Source: Methylophilales bacterium (GTDB lineage Bacteria; Pseudomonadota; Gammaproteobacteria; Burkholderiales; Methylophilaceae). From it: a stretch of 64,000 nucleotides of DNA. This document shows, piece after piece, positions 1-9,471 of the stretch. Every line of letters starts with the position of its first letter. The stretch's first letter is position 1. Position numbers and translations under genes: made by a program. The notes beneath the pieces were generated by a model. The model made no database searches. It had not been told where the DNA came from and worked only from the letters and a program-made list of their open reading frames with translations. The stretch is taken from positions 1,116,001 through 1,180,000 of the forward strand of contig CP081940.1 of the NCBI GenBank assembly GCA_019823025.1, read 5' to 3'.

Positions 1-7
1 AAGATAT

Positions 8-622
8 CTAATTAACTTTGATCATTAATTCATTTCGTCTAAAAAACGGCAATGTCCATGGAGGGTTATACCTGGCAATTTTTATCTCACCTGAGGTCTT
101 AAGTTTTTTTTCTTTAATAAATTGATTAAGTAATTTTTCTTTCTCTAGGTAACTAGATTCTCTAACAAGACCAGAAAAAACAATTACAGCATATTTCTCT
201 TTTGGTAAGCTAAGAATTTTTATGCTTTTATTATTTGGCTTAGGCAGTGTTTCCAATGTGAATTCATTCGGCATAATAAAAGATACGATCCAGTTATTGT
301 CGCTCCCCTCATTCAAAACAGGCTTAGTCATATTAATTTTTTGAGGTAATGGCTCCATCTCAACAGGGGCGGTCATTTCAATTCTTGAGTTCCCATCGGT
401 ACTGGTATTATTACCAAATATATAGTCGGCTAGGATCTTAAAGCCTTTTGATGATGCATCATCAAAATCACCAAAAACTTCTACTTGCGCAATAATTTTG
501 GGAGAATATTCTCTAATCTCAAATTTATCTTCTTTTAGGATAAGCTTAAATTCTGGTTCATCAGTTGCCATAATTGAATTTGACATAAGTATAAAAATAT
601 ATAAAAGGTATGAAAATTTCAT
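8..622 (-). CDS. SOUL family heme-binding protein, exported
   Basis: A 204-residue protein with an N-terminal hydrophobic segment (residues 1-19, ending SIMA before TDE) that looks like a Sec signal peptide, so it probably acts in the periplasm. The rest resembles the SOUL/p22HBP fold: an FKLILKEDKFEIREY start, a central IEMTAPVEME stretch (the family's conserved MTAPV) and a C-terminal NPPWTLPFFRRNE. Family members bind heme or other hydrophobic ligands; the physiological role in bacteria is poorly known. It lies just downstream of tRNA-Ser on the same strand, with no obvious operon partner in view. The fold assignment is fairly secure; heme binding itself is inferred. Confidence 0.8.
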   Translation of the reverse strand: MKFSYLLYIFILMSNSIMATDEPEFKLILKEDKFEIREYSPKIIAQVEVFGDFDDASSKGFKILADYIFGNNTSTDGNSRIEMTAPVEMEPLPQKINMTKPVLNEGSDNNWIVSFIMPNEFTLETLPKPNNKSIKILSLPKEKYAVIVFSGLVRESSYLEKEKLLNQFIKEKKLKTSGEIKIARYNPPWTLPFFRRNELMIKVN

Positions 623-652
623 TTTGTATATGATTGATTTTTCAGTGAATAG

Positions 653-745
653 TGGCGGAGAGCGAGGGATTCGAACCCTCGATACAGGTTTACCCCGTAT
701 GCTTCCTTAGCAGGGAAGTGCTTTCGACCACTCAGCCAGCTCTCC
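653..745 (-). tRNA. tRNA-Ser (anticodon GCT)
   Basis: On the minus strand the molecule begins GGAGAGC and ends GCTCTCC-G-CCA, giving a full acceptor stem with an encoded CCA. The anticodon arm is CTTCC-CTGCTAA-GGAAG, so the anticodon is GCT, reading AGC/AGT serine codons. The long variable arm expected of a class II tRNA is present (total 93 nt), followed by the T arm with TTCGAAT. It lies 20 bases downstream of lysC and is probably co-transcribed with it. Confidence 0.97.
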
Positions 746-765
746 TAATTTTCGTAACAATACTC

Positions 766-1992
766 TTATATTTTATCTAAATCAAAAGCTTTATGAAGAG
801 CATTTACAGCCTTATCCAATGATTTTTCTTCAAGGATAACTGATATCTTTATTTCACTTGTCGAGATAGTACTAATATTTACACCTTCTTCAGCAAGCGT
901 TCTAAACATTTTACTTGCTACACCCACATGAGATCTCATACCAACTCCAATTATTGAGAGTTTAGCAATTTTATCGTCTCCCTTAACCTCTCGTGCTTTT
1001 ATATGATCTTTTACTTTTTCATTTAAAATTTTTAAGGTCCTCTTTAAATCATTTTTTTGAACAGTGAAAGTAAAATCAGTAAGTCCATCTTGACCAAGGT
1101 TCTGAATGATTACATCCACATCAATTTTTGCCTCTGCAATTGGCCCTAGAATTTGATATGCGATACCTGGCATATCTGGTACGCCGAGAATATTAACTTC
1201 AGCCTCATCTCTATTAAAAGCAATACCTGAAATAATTGGATCTTCCATATTCTTTTTTTCCTCAAAATTAATTTCTGTACCTTCATTGTTTGGTGAAAAG
1301 CTTGATAAAACTCTTAGCTTAACTTTATATTTACCTGCAAATTCAACTGACCTTGTTTGTAGAACTTTTGAGCCTAGGCTAGCCATTTCTAACATCTCTT
1401 CGAAGTTTATTGATTTAATTTTTTTTGCCTCAGGAACCACTCTAGGGTCAGTGGTATAAATACCATCTACATCCGTGTATATCTGACATTCTTCAGCTTT
1501 AAGAGCTGCCGCAAGTGCGACAGCAGTCGTATCAGAGCCACCACGACCTAAAGTGGTGATATTGCCTTCTTTATCTACACCTTGGAAGCCTGCTACCACC
1601 GCAATAAAACCATTTTTTAAATCTTTCTTAAGATTTGTATCTTCAATATTTACAATCCTAGCCTTGCTATGCGCGTTATCTGTTTCAATTTTTACTTGGT
1701 GGCCAGAGTAACTTTTTGCTTTAAATCCCAAATTAATCAATGATAAAGACATAAGACCACTCGTTACTTGTTCACCAGTTGAAACAATAGAGTCATATTC
1801 CCTCAACTCAGGACTTGGCATCATTTCCTCACATAGTTTTATTAATTTATTTGTTTCTCCCGACATTGCAGAAACAACAATGACGACTTGATGGCCCTGG
1901 TTGAAAGTTTTAATAGCAATATTAGCTGCCGCCTTAATCCTTTCAGGGTTAGCAACTGATGTACCACCAAATTTTTGTACGATGATGCTCAT
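766..1992 (-). CDS. lysC: Aspartate kinase
   Basis: Phosphorylates aspartate to aspartyl-4-phosphate, the first step towards lysine, threonine, methionine and diaminopimelate. The 408-residue protein starts with the nucleotide-binding KFGGTSVANPERI, has the GRGGSDTTAVALAAAL substrate/ATP loop near residue 150, and ends in two ACT domains (about 265-335 and 345-405) that normally bind lysine and/or threonine for feedback inhibition. Length and architecture fit the monofunctional two-ACT class. It follows alaS by 13 bases, and the recA-recX-alaS-lysC order is common in betaproteobacteria. Confidence 0.97.
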   Translation of the reverse strand: MSIIVQKFGGTSVANPERIKAAANIAIKTFNQGHQVVIVVSAMSGETNKLIKLCEEMMPSPELREYDSIVSTGEQVTSGLMSLSLINLGFKAKSYSGHQVKIETDNAHSKARIVNIEDTNLKKDLKNGFIAVVAGFQGVDKEGNITTLGRGGSDTTAVALAAALKAEECQIYTDVDGIYTTDPRVVPEAKKIKSINFEEMLEMASLGSKVLQTRSVEFAGKYKVKLRVLSSFSPNNEGTEINFEEKKNMEDPIISGIAFNRDEAEVNILGVPDMPGIAYQILGPIAEAKIDVDVIIQNLGQDGLTDFTFTVQKNDLKRTLKILNEKVKDHIKAREVKGDDKIAKLSIIGVGMRSHVGVASKMFRTLAEEGVNISTISTSEIKISVILEEKSLDKAVNALHKAFDLDKI

Positions 1993-2005
1993 TTATATAG
2001 ACTCT

Positions 2006-4639
2006 TTAACTGCTAAGGTTTGTTTGAACGAGTTTGAACGCTTCTTGGACTAGTTTTGTATTTGTTCCACCTGCCATTGCCATATTTTTCCTACCCCCGC
2101 CTTTGCCTCCCACTTTTTCACCAAGTGTTTTAGCAATGGATCCTGCATCAATTTTATCTGTTAGGTTATCCGTAACGCCCACAGCAAAAATTACATTAGA
2201 ATCCTTCACTGAGGCTAATATTATAACTGCTGTTTTAAGTTTTAGCTTCAATTTATCAATCATATTTCTCAATTCATTAGGCCCTTGATTATCAATTACT
2301 TGGCTTAAGTATTCAAAATTATTTATTTTTGATGTTTTTGAAAGCATCTCATCAGTTTGATTCAATGCTAATTCTGATTTTAGTTGGTTTTGTTTTTTTT
2401 CGTTCTCTTTAAGTTGTGAAAGTAGTGAAGATACCTTTGTCGGTATTTCTGATGGTTTAGTGTTCAGGTCTTTGGAGACTTTGGTTAATATTTCTTCTTG
2501 ATCATTTAAAAATTTAATGAGATTAAGTCCAGTAACTCCTTCAATTCTTCTAACGCCCGAAGCAACGCCTGTTTCAGAATAGATTTTAAAAAGGCCAATA
2601 TCGCCTGTATTACTTACGTGAGTTCCCCCACATAGCTCGATACTATTTCCAATATTTAATACGCGAACTTCTAGATCATATTTTTCCCCAAAAAGCATTA
2701 ATGCGCCTGATTCTTTTGCCTTATCAATTGACATCATTTCTGTAGTGGTCACTTTATTAGTCAAAATTTCATTATTAACAATAGATTCTATTTCTTGAAT
2801 TTCATCTTTTGAAATAGGCTTTGTATGAGAAAAATCAAAGCGTGTTTTAAGGTTATCTACGAGAGAACCTTTTTGTTCAACATGGTCACCCAAAACAATT
2901 TTTAATGCCTTATGAAGCAGATGGGTGACAGAATGATTTCGCTTTATATCATTTCTCCTATGTTCATCTATCAATGCCTCAACTTGTTCATTACATTTCA
3001 AGGAGCCAGATTCAAGAACTCCAATATGACCAAATACGTTTTTTTTTATTTTTATTGTATCTTGCACATAAAATTTCCCCTTTTTAGTTTTAATGCAGCC
3101 ACTATCACCAACCTGTCCTCCTGATTCAGCATAAAAGGGAGATTTATCTAAAATAAGGATTGCTTCATCACCTTCTTTTAGTTCTTTAAGTTCGTTACTG
3201 TCTTTAAACATTGCTACAATTTTTGAAGAAGAATAGGTATCGATATAACCTAAAAATTCTGTATCTGTGCCTGTGTAAGGTAACGTTTTAGTTGTATTAA
3301 ACTTACCAGATTCACGTGCCATTGTTTTTTGAGATTTCATGGATACCTCAAAAGCCTCAGTATCAATTTCAATTTTATTTTCTCTACAAATATCGGCAGT
3401 AAGATCAAGTGGAAATCCATAGGTATCATGCAACTTAAAAGCAACCTCACCACTTAGTATCGATACATCTTTTTTCTTAGTATCACTTATTGCCTGATCA
3501 AGAATAGACATCCCTTTTTCAATTGTGATGAAGAAACGCTCTTCCTCTAATAAGATTTCATTTGAAATTAATTTTCTTTTATCGAGAGATATATCTTTAT
3601 CATCATCCATTAGCTTTAAGATAAGTGGTACGAGTTTATGAAAGAATGGCTTATTACAGCCAAGCTTATAACCATGCCTAATGGCTCTTCGGATAATTCT
3701 TCTTAGAACGTAACCTCTTCCCTCATTTGCAGGCAACACCCCATCTTTAATAAGATAAGTAGCTGTTCTTATATGATCAGCAATTACTTTAAGTGAGTTA
3801 TTCTCAAGATCTTTTGTGTTTGTAATTTTGCCAATTTCAGCGATAAGCGCTTTAAATAAATCAATTTCATAGTTTGAGTGGACATTTTGGAGTATTGCAG
3901 AGATTCTCTCTAAGCCCATCCCAGTATCTACAGATGGCTTCGGAAGAAGATGCATTTTACCTTGTTCATCGCGATTGTACTGCATGAAAACTAAATTCCA
4001 AATCTCAATGAAGCGATCTCCATTTTCATCTTTTGAGCCTGGAGGACCACCAAAGTAATCTTTTCCATGGTCATAAAAAATTTCACTACACGGACCACAA
4101 GGACCAGTGTCGCCCATCATCCAAAAATTATCTGAGGCATACTTACCTCCGTTGTTATCTCCAATTAAAATGATTTTTTCTTTAGGTAAGCCTATTTCTT
4201 TTGACCAGATTTCTAGCGCCTCTCTATCTTCTTCATAAACGGTGACCAATAATTTTTCTTTTGGAATTTTATAGACCTCTGTCAAAAGCTCCCATGCGTA
4301 TGAGATTGCTTCTTTTTTAAAGTAATCCCCAAAGCTGAAGTTACCAAGCATTTCAAAAAAAGTTAAATGCCTTGCTGTATAACCAACATTTTCTAAATCA
4401 TTATGTTTTCCACCTGCTCGAACACAGCGTTGACTAGAGGTTGCTCTTTGATAACTTTTTTTATCAATACCTAGAAAAATCTCTTTGAATTGATTCATAC
4501 CTGCATTGGTGAAAAGAAGGGTAGGGTCATCTTGAGGGACCAAGCTTGATGAAGAGACAACTTCATGTCCCTTAGCAGCAAAGAAATCTAAAAATTGTTT
4601 CCTGATTTCTTTTTCGGATAAAATATTTTTGTTATTCAA
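2006..4639 (-). CDS. alaS: Alanyl-tRNA synthetase
   Basis: Charges tRNA-Ala. At 877 residues it matches the usual bacterial length. The N-terminal class II catalytic domain opens with IRKQFLDFFAAKGHEVV and TNAGMNQFK. The editing domain has a zinc-type HSVTHLLH (about residues 565-572) and CGGTHV (about 670), which clear mischarged Ser/Gly-tRNA-Ala. The C-terminal DHHA1 domain ends with the GGKGGGRKNMAMAGG glycine-rich segment. Its start overlaps the 3' end of recX by 8 bases, so the two are translationally close. All expected domains are intact. Confidence 0.98.
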   Translation of the reverse strand: MNNKNILSEKEIRKQFLDFFAAKGHEVVSSSSLVPQDDPTLLFTNAGMNQFKEIFLGIDKKSYQRATSSQRCVRAGGKHNDLENVGYTARHLTFFEMLGNFSFGDYFKKEAISYAWELLTEVYKIPKEKLLVTVYEEDREALEIWSKEIGLPKEKIILIGDNNGGKYASDNFWMMGDTGPCGPCSEIFYDHGKDYFGGPPGSKDENGDRFIEIWNLVFMQYNRDEQGKMHLLPKPSVDTGMGLERISAILQNVHSNYEIDLFKALIAEIGKITNTKDLENNSLKVIADHIRTATYLIKDGVLPANEGRGYVLRRIIRRAIRHGYKLGCNKPFFHKLVPLILKLMDDDKDISLDKRKLISNEILLEEERFFITIEKGMSILDQAISDTKKKDVSILSGEVAFKLHDTYGFPLDLTADICRENKIEIDTEAFEVSMKSQKTMARESGKFNTTKTLPYTGTDTEFLGYIDTYSSSKIVAMFKDSNELKELKEGDEAILILDKSPFYAESGGQVGDSGCIKTKKGKFYVQDTIKIKKNVFGHIGVLESGSLKCNEQVEALIDEHRRNDIKRNHSVTHLLHKALKIVLGDHVEQKGSLVDNLKTRFDFSHTKPISKDEIQEIESIVNNEILTNKVTTTEMMSIDKAKESGALMLFGEKYDLEVRVLNIGNSIELCGGTHVSNTGDIGLFKIYSETGVASGVRRIEGVTGLNLIKFLNDQEEILTKVSKDLNTKPSEIPTKVSSLLSQLKENEKKQNQLKSELALNQTDEMLSKTSKINNFEYLSQVIDNQGPNELRNMIDKLKLKLKTAVIILASVKDSNVIFAVGVTDNLTDKIDAGSIAKTLGEKVGGKGGGRKNMAMAGGTNTKLVQEAFKLVQTNLSS

Positions 4640-5114
4640 AATTCTTCCCAGATAGAATCTTATGTATTATTTCTATGTTTATACCTCTTCCCTGGAGAAA
4701 CCTAATTTGTTTATTTCTTTCCTCTTGTGAATGGGGAATAGCATCAAATTTTTTTGACCAGATTTTTTTTGCAAGCGAATAATTCTCTGATTTAATTTTG
4801 ACTAGTTCACCATTAATAATAGTCTCGTCCACACCTCGCATTTTTAGTTCATACCTAATTTTTTCTAACCCATATTTGTTCTTTTTTGAAAAAATAAATT
4901 GCTCCGTAAATCTTTGATCTGACAACCAATCTTTGCTCTCAAGCTCGTTAAGTATATTTTTTACAGTTTGTGTCTCAAGCTCAAGCTCTTGCGCGAAGGT
5001 ATTTATTTTTTTTTGTAACTCTAAGCGGGAGTATTCTCTTTTACCCAAATAATATAAAGCTCTTTTTTTAAGTAAGATAATATTTTTTTCGGTACTATTT
5101 TTCAGATTCTGCAT
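4632..5114 (-). CDS. recX: RecA regulator RecX
   Basis: RecX binds RecA filaments and modulates recombinase activity. The body shows the family's [20 protein letters not shown] segment followed by helical three-helix repeats, for example [20 protein letters not shown]. The open frame reaches 5144, which would overlap recA by 50 bases. I prefer the ATG at 5114 (160 residues), just before the conserved region; the ATG at 5117 is equally possible. Either start still overlaps the recA stop, implying translational coupling. The 3' end overlaps alaS by 8 bases. Confidence 0.88.
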   Translation of the reverse strand: MQNLKNSTEKNIILLKKRALYYLGKREYSRLELQKKINTFAQELELETQTVKNILNELESKDWLSDQRFTEQFIFSKKNKYGLEKIRYELKMRGVDETIINGELVKIKSENYSLAKKIWSKKFDAIPHSQEERNKQIRFLQGRGINIEIIHKILSGKNFE

Positions 5115-6141
5115 CATCCTCAGGCACTGCATCCTCGATTTCAATTTCAGCAGATATACTAGATTTATCTCTTACTTGGTTTTCAATATCTTTTGATGTT
5201 TCGAGGTTGCCTTTGAGAAATTCTCGCACGTTATCTTTGCCCTGACCAATTTTCTCACCATTATAGCTATACCATGAACCAGATTTTTCTATAATATTTA
5301 ATTTAACAGCTTGGTCAATAATCTCACCCTCTAGAGAAATTCCCTCACCATACAGCATATCAAATTCGGCTTTCCTAAATGGAGGAGCCACTTTATTTTT
5401 AACTACCTTGACTCTAGTTTCAGCACCGATAATTTCATCATCTTTTTTTATTGCACCAATTCTTCTGATATCAAGCCTTACAGATGCATAAAACTTAAGT
5501 GCATTACCACCTGTTGTGGTTTCTGGGTTTCCGAACATAACACCAATTTTCATTCTTAATTGGTTAATAAAAATTACCATGGTGTTTGTTTTTTTGATGT
5601 TGCTTGTTAATTTTCTTAATGCCTGTGACATTAACCTAGCTTGTAATCCCATATGTGAATCACCCATATCACCCTCGATTTCAGCGCGTGGAGTTAATGC
5701 TGCAACTGAATCGACAACCACAATATCAACTGAGCCACTTCTGACAAGCATATCCGCTATTTCAAGTGCTTGTTCACCGGTATCTGGTTGTGAGACTAAT
5801 AATTCTTCAATATTAACGCCAAGCTTTGCTGCATATTGGATATCAAGTGCATGCTCGGCATCTATAAATGCTGCTGTTCCTCCTACTTTTTGCATTTGAG
5901 CGATTACTGAAAGCGTTAACGATGTCTTTCCAGATGATTCTGGACCATATATTTCGATGACTCGCCCTCGAGGTAAACCACCAATTCCTAAGGCTATATC
6001 GAGCCCCAAAGACCCGGTAGATATAGATTGGATGTCCTCAACAACTGAAGTATCATCCATTCGCATTACCGATCCTTTACCGTATTGTTTATCTATTTGC
6101 GCGAGAGCTGCATCCAGGGCTTTTCTTTTATTGTCATCCAT
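5095..6141 (-). CDS. recA: Recombinase RecA
   Basis: DNA-dependent ATPase for homologous strand exchange and SOS co-protease activity. The 348-residue protein carries the Walker A motif GPESSGKT (about residues 66-73), Walker [13 protein letters not shown], the loop-2 region with [17 protein letters not shown], and the usual acidic C-terminal tail. A ribosome-binding sequence (AAAGG) lies upstream of ATG 6141. The 59-base gap to pncC contains no convincing CTGT-N8-ACAG LexA box (see findings). Confidence 0.99.
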   Translation of the reverse strand: MDDNKRKALDAALAQIDKQYGKGSVMRMDDTSVVEDIQSISTGSLGLDIALGIGGLPRGRVIEIYGPESSGKTSLTLSVIAQMQKVGGTAAFIDAEHALDIQYAAKLGVNIEELLVSQPDTGEQALEIADMLVRSGSVDIVVVDSVAALTPRAEIEGDMGDSHMGLQARLMSQALRKLTSNIKKTNTMVIFINQLRMKIGVMFGNPETTTGGNALKFYASVRLDIRRIGAIKKDDEIIGAETRVKVVKNKVAPPFRKAEFDMLYGEGISLEGEIIDQAVKLNIIEKSGSWYSYNGEKIGQGKDNVREFLKGNLETSKDIENQVRDKSSISAEIEIEDAVPEDDAESEK

Positions 6142-6200
6142 TGAATATTTACCTTTGGTTAGTGTTTTCTAAATTAGTTTTTATTATTTCATACTTGTTG

Positions 6201-6689
6201 TTATAACGTAAGGTTCAACAGTTTATTTAATACGAAAAGAACCGATTCTTTTCTAATTGTCACTCTTGAACCTGTAAAATCTGACTTATGTTCTAAAATT
6301 ACCTTTTTTTGGTTTGCGATTGAAAAATAAACAGTTCCAACAGGTTTAGCTAATGACCCTCCATCAGGACCCGCAATGCCTGTGATACTAATACCAAGAG
6401 ATGCCTCACTATTTTTCAGAGCCCCCATAGACATTTCATTGGCAACTTCTTGACTCACAGCTCCAAAATTTTCCAGAGTCTCTCCTTGCACTCCCAAAGA
6501 GTTAATTTTTGAATTATTACTATAAGTGACAAACCCCCTATCAAACCATTTTGAGCTTCCAGCTTCTTGAGTTAATAATGAAGATAGAAGACCCCCCGTA
6601 CAAGACTCGGCAGTCACTAACAATATATCTCTATCTAAACACTGGTGTGCTAATTTTTGAACGAGATTTATATGTTTTCTAGAAAACAT
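6201..6689 (-). CDS. pncC: Nicotinamide-nucleotide amidohydrolase (CinA C-terminal domain)
   Basis: Deamidates nicotinamide mononucleotide to nicotinate mononucleotide, recycling the pyridine ring released by NAD-consuming enzymes such as DNA ligase. The 162-residue protein is the stand-alone C-terminal CinA domain: LVTAESCTGGLLSSLLT near residue 25 and the GIAGPDGGSLAKPVGTVYF signature near residue 105. The N-terminal CinA domain is absent, as is normal for this short form. Its start overlaps pgpA by 11 bases, and recA follows, a frequent pairing. Confidence 0.93.
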   Translation of the reverse strand: MFSRKHINLVQKLAHQCLDRDILLVTAESCTGGLLSSLLTQEAGSSKWFDRGFVTYSNNSKINSLGVQGETLENFGAVSQEVANEMSMGALKNSEASLGISITGIAGPDGGSLAKPVGTVYFSIANQKKVILEHKSDFTGSRVTIRKESVLFVLNKLLNLTL

Positions 6690-7161
6690 ATAGGTTAAAT
6701 AAAATTATTATTAATGCAGAATATATTGCTGCTGCAATATCATCAATCATTATTCCAAAGCCATCCTCAAATTTTTTTTCAAGAATATTGATGGGAAATG
6801 GTTTTAAGATATCGAAAAATCTAAATAGTAAAAAACAAAAAAATAATGTAACCACATCAGGTTGCAAATAAATTAATAGTGCGAGAAAGGCAACAATTTC
6901 ATCAATAACGATACAAGAGGGGTCTTTCATTTTCATGATGAGGCAGGTTTTGTTTGATACGTAAATACCAATAAAAAAAAGAGTGATCACAAAAAAGTAA
7001 TCATAATATTGAGGAAGGAGTTGAGAAAAATAAAATAATGGTATCGCTATTAACGTTCCAAATGTTCCGGGTGCAAATTTTGCTAAGCCCGACCCAAAGC
7101 CTAATGCAATAAATGTAGATTCGTTTTTAAAGAGTAAATTATCCTTTTTCAAAGTGTGCAA
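6679..7161 (-). CDS. pgpA: Phosphatidylglycerophosphatase A
   Basis: Removes the phosphate from phosphatidylglycerophosphate to give phosphatidylglycerol at the inner membrane. The 160-residue protein has the family's N-terminal GFGSGLAKFAPGTFGTL, an acidic DPSCIVIDEIVAF segment, and a DDIAAAIYSALIIILF C-terminal membrane helix; about four hydrophobic segments are visible. The start overlaps the end of thiL by 23 bases, the common thiL-pgpA pairing in proteobacteria. Confidence 0.94.
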   Translation of the reverse strand: MHTLKKDNLLFKNESTFIALGFGSGLAKFAPGTFGTLIAIPLFYFSQLLPQYYDYFFVITLFFIGIYVSNKTCLIMKMKDPSCIVIDEIVAFLALLIYLQPDVVTLFFCFLLFRFFDILKPFPINILEKKFEDGFGIMIDDIAAAIYSALIIILFNLYVF

Positions 7162-8083
7162 AGCCTTTTTTTAGTTTGATCTCTATACCATTATCACTTA
7201 TACGGAGTTTTTTATCTTTAATAATAGTACCCACCCTTGAGAGGCTTAAATTATTTTTTATGACCAACTTTTCAATTTTTAATCTCATATCTTTTGAGGC
7301 GGTTAATATTGTTTGGTAGTCGTCACCACCATAGAGGGCTAAATCCTCTCGCCCTGTTTTTTTTATCCATTTATTAATAGGCATCTCTTTTAAATTGATC
7401 TCTGCCCCCACCTTTGATGCCCTTAAAATATGATTTAGGTCAGCTACAAAACCATCTGAAATATCTATGGCCGAGTTACAAAAAGGTTTAATTTTGTCGA
7501 TAGTAAATTTGTTAAGCATTGGTTTTTCTAATGCCTTTATGGAATTTTTTGCAATCCCTTTGGGGGCTTCTATTTTCTTCTTAATAATTTTTAAACCTAA
7601 TGCGGGAAGACCAAGATCTCCTGTGACCCATATATCATCCTCAATTTTTGCATTCGACCTTAGTAGGACACTATTTTTGTTTACATCACCCAAGACGGTT
7701 ACATTGATTGATAAGGGACCCCTTGTGGTATCTCCACCGATAAGCTCTACATTAAATTCTTTGCAACACTCAAAGAAGCCTTTTGAAAATTGTTTTAACC
7801 AATCACTGTTTGCTTTTGGCATCGCTATAGCAAGCAATGCAAACATCGGAGATGCCCCCATAGCTAAAATATCAGAAACATTAACTGCCATCACCTTCCA
7901 TCCAATTTTATATGGATCGGTAGCTGCCATGAAGTGAATATCTTTATTCAGCGTATCCGTTGAGATAGCCCATAAATTATCATCATCTTTTTTAAATAAT
8001 GCAGCATCATCGCCAATACCTTTGTATGCTTTGATATTTTTTTTAAAAAAGAATTTATTAATAATTTCAAATTCTGTTTGCAT
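7139..8083 (-). CDS. thiL: Thiamine-monophosphate kinase
   Basis: Phosphorylates thiamine monophosphate to the active cofactor thiamine diphosphate. The 314-residue AIR-synthase-like protein shows GIGDDAALFK near the N terminus, an NVSDILAMGASPMFALLAIAMP block near residue 70, ELIGGDTTRGP (metal/ATP binding), VTGDLG and the later AIDISDGFVADL. It sits 2 bases downstream of mog and overlaps pgpA, so all three probably share one message. Confidence 0.95.
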   Translation of the reverse strand: MQTEFEIINKFFFKKNIKAYKGIGDDAALFKKDDDNLWAISTDTLNKDIHFMAATDPYKIGWKVMAVNVSDILAMGASPMFALLAIAMPKANSDWLKQFSKGFFECCKEFNVELIGGDTTRGPLSINVTVLGDVNKNSVLLRSNAKIEDDIWVTGDLGLPALGLKIIKKKIEAPKGIAKNSIKALEKPMLNKFTIDKIKPFCNSAIDISDGFVADLNHILRASKVGAEINLKEMPINKWIKKTGREDLALYGGDDYQTILTASKDMRLKIEKLVIKNNLSLSRVGTIIKDKKLRISDNGIEIKLKKGFAHFEKG

Positions 8084-8085
8084 CT

Positions 8086-8661
8086 TTACTTCTTTTTTGG
8101 TCGAAAAGATTTTACAAATTCCTCATTTGTTTCAATATATGGACCACCAATTAAATCTAAACAATAGGGAATTGCAGCAAAGATACCATGTGTTTTTATG
8201 TTATTTTCTTTATCTTTTACCCCCTCAAGAGTTTCAACTATCGCCTTAGGTTGCCCGGGGAGATTTACAATAAGTGTTTTTTTTCTAATCACAGCTACCT
8301 GCCTTGATAAGATTGCAGTAGGAACAAAATTTAAACTAATCTGACGCATTTGTTCACCAAACCCTGACATTTCTTTGTCGGCGATAGACAAAGTCACCTC
8401 TGGTGTAATATCCCTTTCAGCTGGACCCGTCCCACCTGTTGTTAATATTAGTGCACACTCTTTGTGATCACAATAATCAATTAATGTATCTTTAATTTTA
8501 GAGAACTCATCTGGGATGACTAATGATTCAGTTTGGTAATCATTTTTTATTGTTTTTTTTAACCAAGCCTCTAGCTCTGGAATGCCTTTATCTTCATAAA
8601 CACCTGATGACGCTCGATCACTAATTGATATTAAGCCAATTTTAATGAATTTTTGTAGCAT
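8086..8661 (-). CDS. mog: Molybdopterin adenylyltransferase
   Basis: Adenylylates molybdopterin before molybdenum insertion. The 191-residue MogA/MoaB-type protein has ISISDRASSGVYEDKG at the N terminus, the TTGGTGPAERDITPE motif near residue 75, and VNLPGQPKAIVETL near residue 140. No other molybdenum cofactor gene is visible here. It is the first gene of the leftward run mog-thiL-pgpA-pncC-recA and diverges from the secreted PDZ protein. Confidence 0.93.
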   Translation of the reverse strand: MLQKFIKIGLISISDRASSGVYEDKGIPELEAWLKKTIKNDYQTESLVIPDEFSKIKDTLIDYCDHKECALILTTGGTGPAERDITPEVTLSIADKEMSGFGEQMRQISLNFVPTAILSRQVAVIRKKTLIVNLPGQPKAIVETLEGVKDKENNIKTHGIFAAIPYCLDLIGGPYIETNEEFVKSFRPKKK

Positions 8662-8687
8662 GAATGTGTCAATTTGGTTAAATAAAT

Positions 8688-8693
8688 TATAAT
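8688..8693 (+). promoter_or_regulatory. Candidate -10 box for the PDZ-protein gene
   Basis: A perfect TATAAT lies 23 bases before the ATG at 8717, in the 55-base divergent spacer. No good -35 hexamer sits 16-18 bases upstream, so this rests on one box in an AT-rich region. A strong GGGAG ribosome-binding site is at 8708-8712. Confidence 0.3.
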
Positions 8694-8716
8694 ATTATCA
8701 TTTTCAAGGGAGCCTC

Positions 8717-9466
8717 ATGTACAAATCATACTTAAACACTTTTATTGCAGCAGTTTTCTTTTTCTCTACCAATCTTATTGCTGAAGAAAACTTATTTGAG
8801 AAAAACTATGTTTTACAGAGTCCTGAAGGCTTTAAGTCATTTGAGCAGTCGCCAGACACCAAAATAATGAGAGGTTGGGATAAAGATACTGATAATGTGA
8901 TGATGCTTGAGAATGGTTATGATTTTATGGGATTCTCAGGGTTTGTTAGTACTAACATTCCTCCAAGCGTTGCTCTTGAACATGGGAAAAAAATAAAAGC
9001 AGATTTAATTTTAATTTATGACAGACAAATTAATGAGGGTGATAGAGCATCACAATTTAAAAAGGCTAGAAGAAAGGCGATAGAAGAAAAAAGAGTTAAA
9101 GATTTTGGCAAGGTAACTGAAATAGAAATTACAGAAGAAGATTTAGTTGATCCAAATGTAATGTATGATTTTTATGCTTCTTACTGGGTTAAATTACCCA
9201 AACCAACCTTTGGAACGCATTTTATTGAGCTTGGTAAAGGTGAGAATAGGGAAAATGCTGAAGGAGTTCAGGTCATTGCTGTCATCAAAGGCTCAGCTGC
9301 AGCCAAAGCAGGAATACTTAGGAATGACAGTATTACCTCTATCAATGGTCAAAAAGTTACAACACCTGATGAACTTATTTCGTTAATAAGAAAAAACAAG
9401 GGCTCTGATATTGATGTAGGCTATATTAGAAATGGTAAATCTTCAGTAACTGTGGCCAGTATATAA
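8717..9466 (+). CDS. Exported PDZ-domain protein of unknown role
   Basis: A 249-residue protein with a signal peptide (residues about 1-22, ending LIA before EEN). The middle part (30-165) is not recognised; it includes a charged stretch around KKARRKAIEEKR. The C-terminal 70 residues form a PDZ domain: GVQVIAVIKGSAAAKAGI, then NDSITSINGQKVTTPDEL. No protease domain is present, so it is not DegP-like; a scaffold or inhibitor role in the periplasm is possible but unproven. The start is well supported by GGGAG four bases upstream of the ATG. It converges on darP with a 5-base gap. Confidence 0.8.
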   Translation: MYKSYLNTFIAAVFFFSTNLIAEENLFEKNYVLQSPEGFKSFEQSPDTKIMRGWDKDTDNVMMLENGYDFMGFSGFVSTNIPPSVALEHGKKIKADLILIYDRQINEGDRASQFKKARRKAIEEKRVKDFGKVTEIEITEEDLVDPNVMYDFYASYWVKLPKPTFGTHFIELGKGENRENAEGVQVIAVIKGSAAAKAGILRNDSITSINGQKVTTPDELISLIRKNKGSDIDVGYIRNGKSSVTVASI

Positions 9467-9471
9467 ATTAC

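Noticed and set aside
498..710. Plus-strand open frame across the SOUL gene and tRNA-Ser
   Set aside because: Its C terminus (GERGIRTLDTG) is the antisense translation of the tRNA T arm; it is a shadow.
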